Origin: an uncultured Alteromonadales bacterium | Lineage (GTDB): Bacteria > Pseudomonadota > Gammaproteobacteria > Pseudomonadales > Cellvibrionaceae | Direction: 5' to 3' | DNA: 37,406 bases | Assembly (NCBI GenBank): GCA_937864365.1 | Contig: CALMJT010000023.1 | Coordinates: forward strand, 1-37,406 | In this document: piece after piece, positions 8,101 through 15,078 of the stretch | Numbering within the stretch: the first letter of the stretch is position 1 | How the letters are laid out: each line of letters starts with the position of its first letter | The notes under the pieces: model-generated | Told to the model about the DNA's origin: nothing | The model's input: only the letters and a program-made list of their open reading frames with translations | The model's database searches: none | Made by a program: the position numbers and the translations under genes

Positions 8101-8417
8101 TTTCTGGCCCATCGGTAAGTTTGTCCGGTGCAGATACTGCAACTGCAAGCTTCACGGCACCAAGCTTAACTTCAGATCAAGATTTGGTCTTTGAGTTAAC
8201 CGTAACCGATGCCCAAGGTTTAAGCAGCACCGATCAAGTGACTGTAACCGTAGTCGATGTGGCTAACGTACCTGCCGACAATGGCGATCGTAAAAACATC
8301 TTTGGTTGTTCATTCGGTGGCGGTAACGCTCCAGTTGACCCAACCCTACCGTTTGCAGCCTTGTTAGCGTTACTCTTTATCAACCGCAAAAAATTCGCTA
8401 AATTCATTCGTTCATGA
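5127..8417 (+). CDS. Secreted modular endonuclease/exonuclease (ExeM/NucH type) with C-terminal sorting tail
   Basis: The 1096-residue protein starts with a signal peptide ending VFA-QD near residue 21. A lamin-tail-like domain follows at about 22-200, then a proline/glutamate linker and an OB-fold at about 212-330. The endonuclease/exonuclease/phosphatase domain spans about 516-852. Catalytic blocks are visible: MNVLNFF (522), IEIEN (575-579), NHYKSKG, GDLNSY (752) and SDHDP (842). Two tandem Ig/PKD-like domains (about 857-951 and 952-1048) follow, each opening NQAPVADAG. The tail GCSFGGG (from about 1060), VDPTLP, a hydrophobic helix and a basic end resembles GlyGly-CTERM or related sorting signals. 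ExeM relatives degrade extracellular DNA for nutrients or biofilm control. GGGGA precedes the ATG. The gene overlaps the next one by four bases. Confidence 0.9.
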   Translation: MKKKLLASALLSAMAPAVFAQDLLITGIIDGPGSGGNPKALELLALSDIPDLSQYGIESASNGGASSGVPEYIFPAQAVSAGQYIYLQNTGNGGDAEFNNYFGFDEDFLTNQLGINGNDTVLLYFNNVVSDVYGQVGVDGTGTFWDYLDGWAVRDPSITTPNATFTESEWIFSGINVLDGETTNATAATPFPLAGSISDTPPEEEQPPAEPPLVLISAVQGNPTTYGTNNFGDVDVSPIIGELVTVEGVVVGDFQDGDTDETRNLRGFYLMEEVADQDTDPTSSEGVFIFDNTFGVDVNVGDVVRVSGTVNQNFGETQINNITAVTVVAPCIIDPAAAVADLVTDINLSAITDVTLSQNDDFQPDLESYEGMLVRFPETLTITEQFQLDRFNEIRLVAGERPRQFTQENAPSAAGFDAQARLDGARSIVFDDGLNFQNQNVSGLFQFPYTEAVAPRMGDQIVNLSGVLDYKFAGNGASGSTWRVRGHLDGVNTFTSTAEENSPNPRTAAPEDVGGNLKVASMNVLNFFTTIDLSGVSTAIGMDPRGADTTEEFDRQLVKLANAIVAIDADVIGLIEIENEFNSTEAVDTAVEALIAAVNTQLGSEVYAFVNPGVQFVGSDAIAVAMIYKPAAVEIAEGSTIAMLNDTIAATLPGFETRDFAADPLFEGPATSRVPLAATFESVETGDLFTVVVNHYKSKGQSGLNDETSPNFDQGDGAGFWNARRLETSQAVSAWLATNPTGIVDGDMIVMGDLNSYAQEEPVQFLLGEGFVNVEGAESNSFVFDGQTGTLDYILVSDELNAKVNDVTVWNINSDEADALDYNLDFGKEASYFDGTTATRYSDHDPVIVGFNLESPNQAPVADAGTAQTVTEGATVTLDASASTDDAAVTAFSWTQVSGPAVTLTGADTATPTFTAPEVDAETVLVFEVTVSDAEGETATAMVAVTVNDVPNQAPVADAGADQTVDEESTVTLAGSGTDPEAGELTFEWDQVSGPSVSLSGADTATASFTAPSLTSDQDLVFELTVTDAQGLSSTDQVTVTVVDVANVPADNGDRKNIFGCSFGGGNAPVDPTLPFAALLALLFINRKKFAKFIRS

Positions 8418-8866
8418 ATCGAGCTGAATTAAACGCACTAGGGGCAGCCGTAATGGCTGCCCTTTTTATTTTGGGGCTTTGGTGTTGGTATTTAGGTGTA
8501 TTGCCAACCTTCAATCGCCTAGACTCACTGCGAACTGTTGTGTTGGCCGGTGCGTTTTACCCTATCTGTGAAGAAATTATTTTTAGAGGGCTTATTCAGC
8601 AAGAATTATTAAAGCTAAAAGTACTCAGCAAAAATCGTCTACCGTTCAACGTTACCTCGTTAACGCTTGCCAATGTAATTACAAGCATCGTATTTGCGTT
8701 TATGCACGTGCTGTATTTTCAAAGTGTGGGGGCGTTTGTGGTGGTTATACCATCGCTGATATTTGGTGGGTGTTTTGAGATTAGAAAAAAACTATTGTTA
8801 CCCATTTTGGTACATGGAATTTATAACCTCTTAGGTTTGTTAGCGCCGGCCTTTTACAGCGCTTAA
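8414..8866 (+). CDS. CPBP-family glutamic intramembrane protease, probably dedicated to the nuclease tail
   Basis: The 150-residue membrane protein carries all three CPBP (Abi/CAAX-protease) motifs: EEIIFRG with E53 and E54, a histidine at 98 in the FAFMH segment, and HGIYN with H134 and N138. About four hydrophobic helices are visible. The length is short for the family. Its ATG overlaps the nuclease stop (ATGA), so the two are translationally coupled. The nuclease ends in a sorting tail whose usual partner is an intramembrane protease. I therefore infer that this enzyme cleaves that tail after export. The NCBI families for JDVT-CTERM and its glutamic protease MrtJ are, from memory, the closest described system; the identity is not proven here. 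Confidence 0.82.
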   Translation: MNRAELNALGAAVMAALFILGLWCWYLGVLPTFNRLDSLRTVVLAGAFYPICEEIIFRGLIQQELLKLKVLSKNRLPFNVTSLTLANVITSIVFAFMHVLYFQSVGAFVVVIPSLIFGGCFEIRKKLLLPILVHGIYNLLGLLAPAFYSA

Positions 8867-8886
8867 TATTATTATCGCATTAGCGC
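8859..8886. terminator. Possible bidirectional terminator hairpin between convergent genes
   Basis: GCGCTTAAT (8859-8867) pairs with ATTAGCGC (8879-8886) with one bulged T. The hairpin covers the stop codons of both the protease gene and modC, which are only five bases apart. The T-runs are weak, so this is tentative. Confidence 0.35.
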
Positions 8887-9945
8887 CACACTTTTAATTT
8901 GTGCGTAGACAATTTTACCGGGTTCAATATTAAGCTGATGTTGAGACAAACGTGTAATCTGCGCTAAAAAGCATTCCCCACCCATATCCAATTTAATCAA
9001 CACCTTCGCCGGATCAACGGCTTGCGTTATAGAATCCACCGTTACCGGAAATACGTTCGAAATACTCGATTTTTGCCCCGGCTGTAATGCCAAGCTCACA
9101 TCTTTTGCGCTAATGCGAATGCGCGCTATTTTACCTACCGGAAAATCCAGTTTAGAAACCGCAACCGTGCCGCCTTTAATTTTTACGTAACTCAAATGGT
9201 AGTCGTCGTTATGGCTGATAACTTCGCCATTTACCGCGGCGCTGGCTTCTTCTAAATGTGCCAAGGGTAAATCTGTGCGGGTGAGAATTTCATTTAAATT
9301 ACCCTGTGCCAGCATTGCGCCGTTTTTTAGCAGCACAATGCTATCGGCAATGCGTAAAACTTCTTCCGGCGAATGACTGACGTAAAATACCGGAATATCC
9401 AAACTGCCATTTAAGCTTTCTAAATAGGGTAGAATTTCTGCTTTGCTTTGAATGTCTAAACTCGCCAGCGGTTCATCCATTAATAATAATTGCGGGCTGG
9501 TTACCAGCGCGCGCGCAATAGCGACACGTTGCCGTTGGCCGCCCGATAACTCAGCCGGAAGCCGTTTTAAAAACGGGCTTACACCCAATAACGAAACGGC
9601 ATCATCAAAGCTGACCGATTTAACAATCTGCTTGCGGCGTTTTAAACCGTACTGAAGATTTTTTTCAACCGTTAAATGCGGAAATAAATTTGCCTCTTGA
9701 AACACATAACCAATTGGGCGTTCATGGGCCGCTAAATTAATGACTTCATTTTGCCAAATATCACCCTTAAAAATACACCGGCCAAAATCCGGCGATTCTA
9801 ATCCCGCAATGCAGCGCAGTAGGGTGGTTTTGCCCGAGCCAGACTGACCAAAGAGTGCCGTTACACCTTTGGCGGCGGTTTTAAAATTTACATCTAACGT
9901 AAATTCTTCCCGTGTTACTCGGTAGGCAATTTCGATATCGTTCAT
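8872..9945 (-). CDS. modC: Molybdate ABC transporter ATP-binding protein
   Basis: The 357-residue protein is a full-length ModC. It has Walker A GQSGSGKTT near residue 33, a Q-loop in YVFQEANLFPHLTV, the ABC signature LSGGQRQRVAIARAL and Walker B LLLMDEPLASLD. A C-terminal TOBE/mop domain from about residue 290 (ISAKDVSLAL, FLAQIT) binds oxyanion in ModC proteins. It would sit on the cytoplasmic face and energise molybdate uptake through ModB. It follows modB by 49 bases on the same strand and is probably co-transcribed. No strong ribosome site precedes the ATG. The FPHLTVEKNL block and the TOBE domain favour ModC over sulfate or iron relatives. Confidence 0.88.
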   Translation of the reverse strand: MNDIEIAYRVTREEFTLDVNFKTAAKGVTALFGQSGSGKTTLLRCIAGLESPDFGRCIFKGDIWQNEVINLAAHERPIGYVFQEANLFPHLTVEKNLQYGLKRRKQIVKSVSFDDAVSLLGVSPFLKRLPAELSGGQRQRVAIARALVTSPQLLLMDEPLASLDIQSKAEILPYLESLNGSLDIPVFYVSHSPEEVLRIADSIVLLKNGAMLAQGNLNEILTRTDLPLAHLEEASAAVNGEVISHNDDYHLSYVKIKGGTVAVSKLDFPVGKIARIRISAKDVSLALQPGQKSSISNVFPVTVDSITQAVDPAKVLIKLDMGGECFLAQITRLSQHQLNIEPGKIVYAQIKSVALMR

Positions 9946-9994
9946 GTGATTGTTTTAAGAGGTTGTTTAATCAGATTGTTAAATGTTGAATAAA

Positions 9995-10699
9995 TTAAGA
10001 CGCTTTAAACGAAGAATTCTGCGAAGCTTTAGTATTTAAAAAATATAATAAGAACAGCACCACAAACGAAAAACCAATCATCAACAAACTCAACGCGTGG
10101 GCCTGATCATATTCAATGGCTTCGACGTGATCATAAATAGCCACCGACAACACCTTGGTTTCACCGGGAATATTGCCACCAATCATTAACACCACACCAA
10201 ACTCACCAATGGTGTGTGCAAAACCCAACACGGCGGCGGTTAAAATTCCGGGCCGCGCCATGGGTAGGGCGATGGTAAAAAAGCGATCTAAAGGTGAAGC
10301 GCCTAAAGTTGCAGCGGCTTCCATCGGTTTTTTACCCATAGATTCAAAGGCGTTTTGAATAGGCTGCAACGCAAACGGAAACGAATAAATGACCGAAGCG
10401 ATAACCAAGCCTTCAAAGGTAAAGGCAAAACTTGCAAAACCGAATTGTTTGCCCAGCTCACCAATGGGGCCGTTAGCACCGAGCAATAACAATAAATAAA
10501 AACCCAATACCGATGGCGGTAATACCAGCGGTAAGGTCGCAATGGCCGTAACAATACTTTTCGTATTGCGGTTGCTCCAGGTTAACCACCACGCAATGGG
10601 TGTGGCAATAATTAATAAAATCACCGTGGTAATAACCGCAAGTTTAAGCGACAACCAAATGGGTTGCGGATCAACCGTAGCAAAAAAACCTTCCCACAT
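9995..10699 (-). CDS. modB: Molybdate ABC transporter permease
   Basis: The 234-residue membrane protein has about five hydrophobic segments and the ModB/CysW permease features. These include the cytoplasmic [20 protein letters not shown] loop (EAA motif, about residues 147-166), which couples to the ATPase, followed by [20 protein letters not shown], written here as the family block. It forms the molybdate channel together with ModC. GGAG lies about 9-12 bases before the ATG. The periplasmic binding protein ModA, usually the first gene of modABC, is not beside it: the 350 bases upstream hold no gene on this strand. ModA must be elsewhere, or a non-cognate binding protein is used. Confidence 0.88.
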   Translation of the reverse strand: MWEGFFATVDPQPIWLSLKLAVITTVILLIIATPIAWWLTWSNRNTKSIVTAIATLPLVLPPSVLGFYLLLLLGANGPIGELGKQFGFASFAFTFEGLVIASVIYSFPFALQPIQNAFESMGKKPMEAAATLGASPLDRFFTIALPMARPGILTAAVLGFAHTIGEFGVVLMIGGNIPGETKVLSVAIYDHVEAIEYDQAHALSLLMIGFSFVVLFLLYFLNTKASQNSSFKAS

Positions 10700-11049
10700 A
10701 TTCGTACAGCTCCAAGCACTCGTTTTTTACCGTGGATTTTTAAAATGAGCGCAGCGATTTATATCTTTAAACATTGCCTTTGATACTCGCATTTAACGCA
10801 CCAAAAGCAAACCCCAACCCTAAATACCTGCAAACAAGAATTGTTCAGTTTGCTACAGCCAGCACTTCTAAAAAGCCTGTCGGATTTGCGACATGATCTA
10901 TATCAAATGCATTTAACGCATTGAATTTAATAACAAAAATAGAATCATTGCACAAAAATAATACAGGTATACAAATTGCCCAATTGCGATTAACCACAGA
11001 ATTTAAAATCCAACACTGAATTTAAAATCTAACCTAGGTAGGCAAAACT
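10700..11049. other. 350-base divergent intergenic region between modB and the 184-residue gene
   Basis: No gene is seen. The stretch holds a candidate FNR/Anr site (10893-10906) and a 12-base direct repeat GCATTTAACGCA at 10789-10800 and 10909-10920. The second copy sits within a short palindrome (AATGC, 7 bases, GCATT) beside the FNR-like site. Both modBC and the plus-strand gene must be transcribed from here. No clear ModE box or sigma-54 promoter was found by eye. Confidence 0.6.
10893..10906. promoter_or_regulatory. Candidate FNR/Anr box
   Basis: ATGATCTATATCAA matches the FNR/Anr consensus TTGAT-n4-ATCAA at nine of ten fixed positions. It lies 144 bases before the start of the 184-residue gene and about 194 bases before the modB start. 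Low-oxygen control would fit a molybdenum or cofactor locus. This is a pattern match only. Confidence 0.45.
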
Positions 11050-11604
11050 ATGCTCATTCAAAAATACAAAGACGAAGGTTATCTATTTAACGTAAACCTT
11101 ACCGGTGAAATTTCTGGCAACGAAATCTACCGTGGCGATTTAGTATTGGAATTCGGTGAAGTTACCGAGCGTGGTGATCGCAAGCCACCCAGCGTGGTTG
11201 CCAAACAAGCTGTGGTTTACGCCGTAGCCGATAAAATCGAAATGTTGGTTGCTGGTCTTTATCAGTTGTCTGATCTAGAAATGCTTGCCGAACACTACCA
11301 AAACGACTGTGCCGAAGGCGCACAAGTGTTGGTGTTTGTGCACGACATTAAAGACAACCTAATTATTAGCTTGGGTAACCTAACCGTAAAAGCCGTGCCG
11401 CTTGATGACGGCATGATTTGGAACGAAGCCCTAGAGCTTTTATGCATTGAAAAAAGCGACCTTAAAGGCCAAAGCGCCGAAGAAAAAGTCGTCACCATGT
11501 TTGATGAACTTAAAGCCTTTACCCTAAAAGGCGAAGCCGTAAGCTACGCAGACGCGCTAGGCAAAACCGTAGAAGTAAAACACTCAGCACGCGGCCCAGT
11601 GTAA
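11050..11604 (+). CDS. Acidic hypothetical protein in the molybdenum-linked segment
   Basis: I do not recognise this 184-residue protein. It is soluble, acidic, without a signal peptide, membrane helix or cysteine motif, and appears mixed alpha/beta. The N-terminus has alternating strand-like stretches (YLFNVNLTGEI, GDLVLEFGEV), the middle has VLVFVHDIKDNLIISLGNLTVKAV, and the C-terminal half is helical (EEKVVTMFDELKAF). AGGTAGG precedes the ATG by about eight bases. It is transcribed divergently from modBC, lies downstream of a candidate FNR box and is followed by the NifX-like gene. A role in molybdenum or metallocofactor handling is therefore possible but rests only on position. Codon use looks like that of its core neighbours. 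Confidence 0.75.
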   Translation: MLIQKYKDEGYLFNVNLTGEISGNEIYRGDLVLEFGEVTERGDRKPPSVVAKQAVVYAVADKIEMLVAGLYQLSDLEMLAEHYQNDCAEGAQVLVFVHDIKDNLIISLGNLTVKAVPLDDGMIWNEALELLCIEKSDLKGQSAEEKVVTMFDELKAFTLKGEAVSYADALGKTVEVKHSARGPV

Positions 11605-11639
11605 GCAAGCCTTCACGATACTGCGAAGCTTACAAAGAC

Positions 11640-11730
11640 AATCGTGGTGACCGGTTAAAACCCTCAATTCAGGATGAATTGCGGGAGCTGCATGGATGCA
11701 TTTATGCGTTTTTAAACGGTTGTCACGATT
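11640..11730. repeat. Palindromic, REP-like intergenic element
   Basis: Arms at 11640-11660 and 11709-11730 are imperfect inverted repeats (AATCGTG..ACCGGTTAAAA against TTTTAAACGGTTGTCACGATT). The centre carries AGGATGAATTGCGGGAGC and CATGGATGCATTTATGCG. This two-half AGGATG/GGATGCA pattern is familiar from short intergenic REP-like repeats in marine gammaproteobacteria. It lies between the 184-residue gene and the NifX-like gene. Only one copy was noticed in this window. Confidence 0.5.
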
Positions 11731-11827
11731 GGCTTAACCACCGTACTCATTGCGTTCGTCCCAGAAATAACCAGAACGTCAAATCCTGAATTCGCCATTA
11801 TTGCACCGTTAATTAAAAAGAGTCCTC

Positions 11828-12154
11828 ATGAAAGTTGCCGTTGCCAGTAAAGATGGAATCTCAATTAACCTGCATTTTGGTCACGCCAAAAACTTTATCA
11901 TCTACGACATTACCGACGGCCAGCTCCAGCAAATCGACAACCGCGAAGTAGACCACTACTGCCACGGCCAGCACGGCGACCAATCAGCCATGCAAAAAAT
12001 CCTACACACCATTAAAGACTGCCAAGCCGTATTCGTTGCCAAAGTGGGCGACGGCCCCGCCGAAAAACTCGCCAACATAGGCGTAACCGCTGTGGATAAC
12101 TATGCCTACGAAGCGGTAGAAGAATCCCTAATCGATTATTGGCACAAGCAATAA
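11828..12154 (+). CDS. NifX/NifB C-terminal-domain-like small protein (dinitrogenase Fe-Mo cofactor family)
   Basis: The 108-residue protein consists of one dinitrogenase iron-molybdenum-cofactor (NifX/NifY/NifB-C) domain. Visible family features are the N-terminal MKVAVASKDG and the INLHFGHAKNFIIYDI block, then the HYCHGQHGD motif at about residues 41-50. The DCQAVFVAKVGDGPAEKLANIGV block at about 66-88 follows, written as its standard pattern. Members bind iron-sulfur or FeMo-cofactor precursors. The sequence has no radical-SAM part, so it is not NifB itself. It lies near modBC, which supports a metal-cofactor role. No nif structural genes are seen, so it may serve another enzyme. AAGAG lies seven bases before the ATG. 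A 14-base palindrome (12151-12164) overlaps its stop. Confidence 0.85.
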   Translation: MKVAVASKDGISINLHFGHAKNFIIYDITDGQLQQIDNREVDHYCHGQHGDQSAMQKILHTIKDCQAVFVAKVGDGPAEKLANIGVTAVDNYAYEAVEESLIDYWHKQ

Positions 12155-12261
12155 TCGATTATTCTGCTCAGGTTGTTATGTATAGCCAGCTTGTTATTTT
12201 TTGAGTGTCCTATACCTTACATCGGTATATTTTAAATAATAAAAGATGCTGATGTGTAAAA

Positions 12262-14814
12262 ATGACAGATAATAAATCGTACATAGATAAAAAACGTCAA
12301 GATTTCTATGAAATCCATAACATAGATGAGTTTTTACCTGTGCATTTAGGCATTAGGTGCGTATTGCGTGTTCTTCCTAGAATTATTCAAAATAAACAAT
12401 TAAACAGCCATATTTTTTTAGAAAAGTACGACAAAGATTTACTATTATTGCTGATAGCTTTATATCGAATTGATCAATCTATAATCGCTGATTCAAAAGG
12501 GACTTTATTTTTAGGTGACCGTCCAGTATATATAGATAAAAGCTCTAATTCTCTAACCTTAAGCTTCGCCAATCTCGTTTCAGCGATTTATTTCAGTAGT
12601 CACGACCCCGCCTCTGATAACGCACAAGCTATAGGATCTTACGCTGCTGAGCTACTAATTGAATTAGAAAGCTCTATTGGGTCTTGTATGTCTGCTTTTG
12701 ATGAGGATATAACCTTAGCTAAATCTTCGTTAAGTCATAAGGAGATTCCTAGAAGTATTTGGCTAAATGGTTGCCCAAGCGATTTTTACGATACATGTGT
12801 CAGATATTTTTACCCTCTGTTAGACGAATATGTGGAGAGAAATGAAAATATCGAAACTAAATCATTAACTGTAGTTAATTGGTACAAAGAGATTTCCGAA
12901 GTGAAAGCACGGTTAGGCTTTACGCACGATGTTGCCTCTGACAGTGATCGTAGATTGATAGATGCACTGAATCGAGGAAATTTGATTGATTCATTAATTA
13001 AAATTTTTCAATCAGATAGTCATTCCAGCCACCTTACGGTCGGTTTGCTAGGCGATTGGGGTAGCGGTAAAACCCGAATTTTAAATTTGTTAAAAGAACG
13101 GTTATTTTCTAATAATAAAGAAAATAAAGAAAATAAAGAAAATAAAGAAAATAAAGAAAATAAAGAAAATAACGACAATAAGGTCGACTTTATTTGGGGC
13201 GAATTTAACGCTTGGGCCTACGAACATACCGACAATATTCAAGCAGGTATGGCTCACGAAATTATTCAAGCGTTAACGCAATATAGAATTTCTTTTAAAG
13301 ATGCTGAGGGTCAAAGCCGGCTGATAAAATCACTTCGTTTTAAGGTGTATCGCTTCTGGCGATCTATAAGTTGGACCATGACACGGCGTGTACTTTTAGC
13401 TGCTGATTTTGTGGCACATCGTTATCCAGCTAAAGCTTATTTTTTTGGGGTTCTAGTACTAATTTCTTGCCTTGTCTTCTATAACATTGGCGTACAATGG
13501 GGGGAATTGGCTAGGTTAGATGTTAAAAATGTTGAAGAATTTACAAAATATTGGGATGGATTGAATAAAAAGGCATTCGCATTATTTTCAGTTTCTCTAG
13601 GAAGTCTTCCTTTCTTATTTATTGGGATGTTTAAGTTAGCAAATAAGATTTTTTCACAGCCTTATACCAAAGAACTACTCACCTACGTTAAGCTGCCGAG
13701 CTATGCAAAACACTTAGGGTTAGTTTCGGAAATGCGTAATGATATCGCCTTAATGTGTGATTTACGGTTAAATAAACCATGGTTTTATAAGAAAAAACGC
13801 TTGGTTTTTGTGGTGGATGATCTCGATCGTTGCAGCCCAGAAGGTATAGTTAAAACGTTAGAAGCGGTGCGGTTAATTTTAGATATTCCCGGTGTTACGG
13901 TTATTTTAGCGGTAGACCAACGCATTGCGTTGGCGGCATTGGCTTACCACTACCGCGAAATACAAGAGTTTCATACCAGTAACGACGCCAAAACTATTGC
14001 CCGTGATTATTTAGGTAAAATTATTCAGTTGCCCATTAATATTCCCGAGCCAAACCTAGATACCGTGACGGGTTATATGGGCTATGTTTGGCAAGACGAT
14101 CAACCAACTATTGATTATTGGAAATCTCTTATCAATCCAGAAAATGAAGTTCAAGAGGGAAAGAGCAATTCTATCGAGGTAACTAAGAATAAAACAGATA
14201 GAAAAGAATTGCGTCTAGAAGAAATTATTAGTGATATTCCTGAAACGACAACATCCCCAAAGACCACACAAGAACAAATTCTAGAAGATTATGCACCCGA
14301 GCAAAAAGCCGCGTTTGTGTATTGGATTAATCAATTCCAATTGACCAATCCACGCCAGTTAAAGCGTTTACATAATAGCTACAAATTATTGCAATTGGTC
14401 AGAGGCAAGCGCGACAAAATTGTCGATAACACCCAGCATCTAGCCTTTGGTTATTTAATTACCTTAATTATGCTGGAGTTTATTAATAACCTAACCCAAT
14501 TAGAATTGTCGGGTGAATTAAAATCGTGGATGTTTAACCTCAATAAATACAACCAGTCGTCAGTTAATTCACAACACATAAACCAACAAAATACCGACAA
14601 ATTATTAAAAAATCTCAACTCACCACAACTCGAAAATACCTGCAAAACCGCCAAAGACATTATCGAAAAAGCAGCACAACATTTTTTTGAAAATTCAGAA
14701 GAACCAAAATTGGCTACCAAAAACCAAATTCACCAACTGTACGAATTTGTTAATGCGTTTGTATTGCCAGCAATAGAGGTAGATGTGGCACATAATCCGT
14801 CATCATTGAAATAA
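12262..14814 (+). CDS. KAP-family P-loop NTPase with membrane insert
   Basis: The 850-residue protein has the KAP-NTPase layout. Walker A GDWGSGKT is at residues 264-271. Two hydrophobic segments (about 393-413 and 437-458) fall between Walker A and Walker B. Walker B, FVVDDLDRC, has its acidic residues at 519-522. Then come DIPGVTVILAVDQ and a sensor-like YLGKIIQLP segment. The first 260 residues are a helical region I do not recognise. The C-terminal 250 residues look like a helical lid. Six in-frame NKE repeats (DNA 13114-13167) directly follow the Walker A domain. KAP NTPases include PifA of plasmid F and QatA of the Qat defence system, so an antiviral role is possible. No strong ribosome site precedes the ATG. 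Base use is AT-rich. Confidence 0.85.
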   Translation: MTDNKSYIDKKRQDFYEIHNIDEFLPVHLGIRCVLRVLPRIIQNKQLNSHIFLEKYDKDLLLLLIALYRIDQSIIADSKGTLFLGDRPVYIDKSSNSLTLSFANLVSAIYFSSHDPASDNAQAIGSYAAELLIELESSIGSCMSAFDEDITLAKSSLSHKEIPRSIWLNGCPSDFYDTCVRYFYPLLDEYVERNENIETKSLTVVNWYKEISEVKARLGFTHDVASDSDRRLIDALNRGNLIDSLIKIFQSDSHSSHLTVGLLGDWGSGKTRILNLLKERLFSNNKENKENKENKENKENKENNDNKVDFIWGEFNAWAYEHTDNIQAGMAHEIIQALTQYRISFKDAEGQSRLIKSLRFKVYRFWRSISWTMTRRVLLAADFVAHRYPAKAYFFGVLVLISCLVFYNIGVQWGELARLDVKNVEEFTKYWDGLNKKAFALFSVSLGSLPFLFIGMFKLANKIFSQPYTKELLTYVKLPSYAKHLGLVSEMRNDIALMCDLRLNKPWFYKKKRLVFVVDDLDRCSPEGIVKTLEAVRLILDIPGVTVILAVDQRIALAALAYHYREIQEFHTSNDAKTIARDYLGKIIQLPINIPEPNLDTVTGYMGYVWQDDQPTIDYWKSLINPENEVQEGKSNSIEVTKNKTDRKELRLEEIISDIPETTTSPKTTQEQILEDYAPEQKAAFVYWINQFQLTNPRQLKRLHNSYKLLQLVRGKRDKIVDNTQHLAFGYLITLIMLEFINNLTQLELSGELKSWMFNLNKYNQSSVNSQHINQQNTDKLLKNLNSPQLENTCKTAKDIIEKAAQHFFENSEEPKLATKNQIHQLYEFVNAFVLPAIEVDVAHNPSSLK
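13114..13167 (+). repeat. Six copies of a 9-bp tandem repeat inside the KAP gene
   Basis: The unit AATAAAGAA occurs six times without change and encodes Asn-Lys-Glu. Because the unit is three codons, gain or loss of copies keeps the frame and would change only the length of a charged linker just after the Walker A region. Perfect conservation suggests recent expansion. Confidence 0.95.
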
Positions 14815-15078
14815 CGGGTAAGTTAATAAATATTGGACAAAGCTTTAATTGTGGAACCTTAAATTCATTTAATACTTTGGTTTATTTCTTGTCAGGGTAA
14901 TGTTTAAGGCAGATAAATAGAATCAAATTTTTAGCAAGAACGTGTTCACAAAATAGAAAATTTTATAGGAATCTGGTTAGTTGTAAGAAAAAAATCAAAA
15001 AAACGCTGAGATACTAAAGCCTGTTTTTAACACCCTATTTGTTATCGAAAAAAGAAAATAAATTTTGGAGAGCAAACA
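14815..15078. other. 264-base AT-rich spacer before the two-gene block
   Basis: No gene and no repeat of the structured family is seen. The stretch is AT-rich and presumably carries a promoter for the following pair. No clear terminator follows the KAP gene, so read-through is possible. Confidence 0.4.

Noticed and set aside
8414-8866. CPBP protein as a bacteriocin-immunity or abortive-infection protein
   Set aside because: The family name Abi allows this, but the overlap with a nuclease bearing a sorting tail makes tail processing the better explanation.
12151-12164. AATAATCGATTATT palindrome as terminator or operator
   Set aside because: It is a short AT-rich palindrome with no T-run and overlaps the stop codon; chance is a sufficient explanation.
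13114-13167. CRISPR-like array
   Set aside because: The repeat unit is only 9 bases, has no spacers and lies in frame within a gene.
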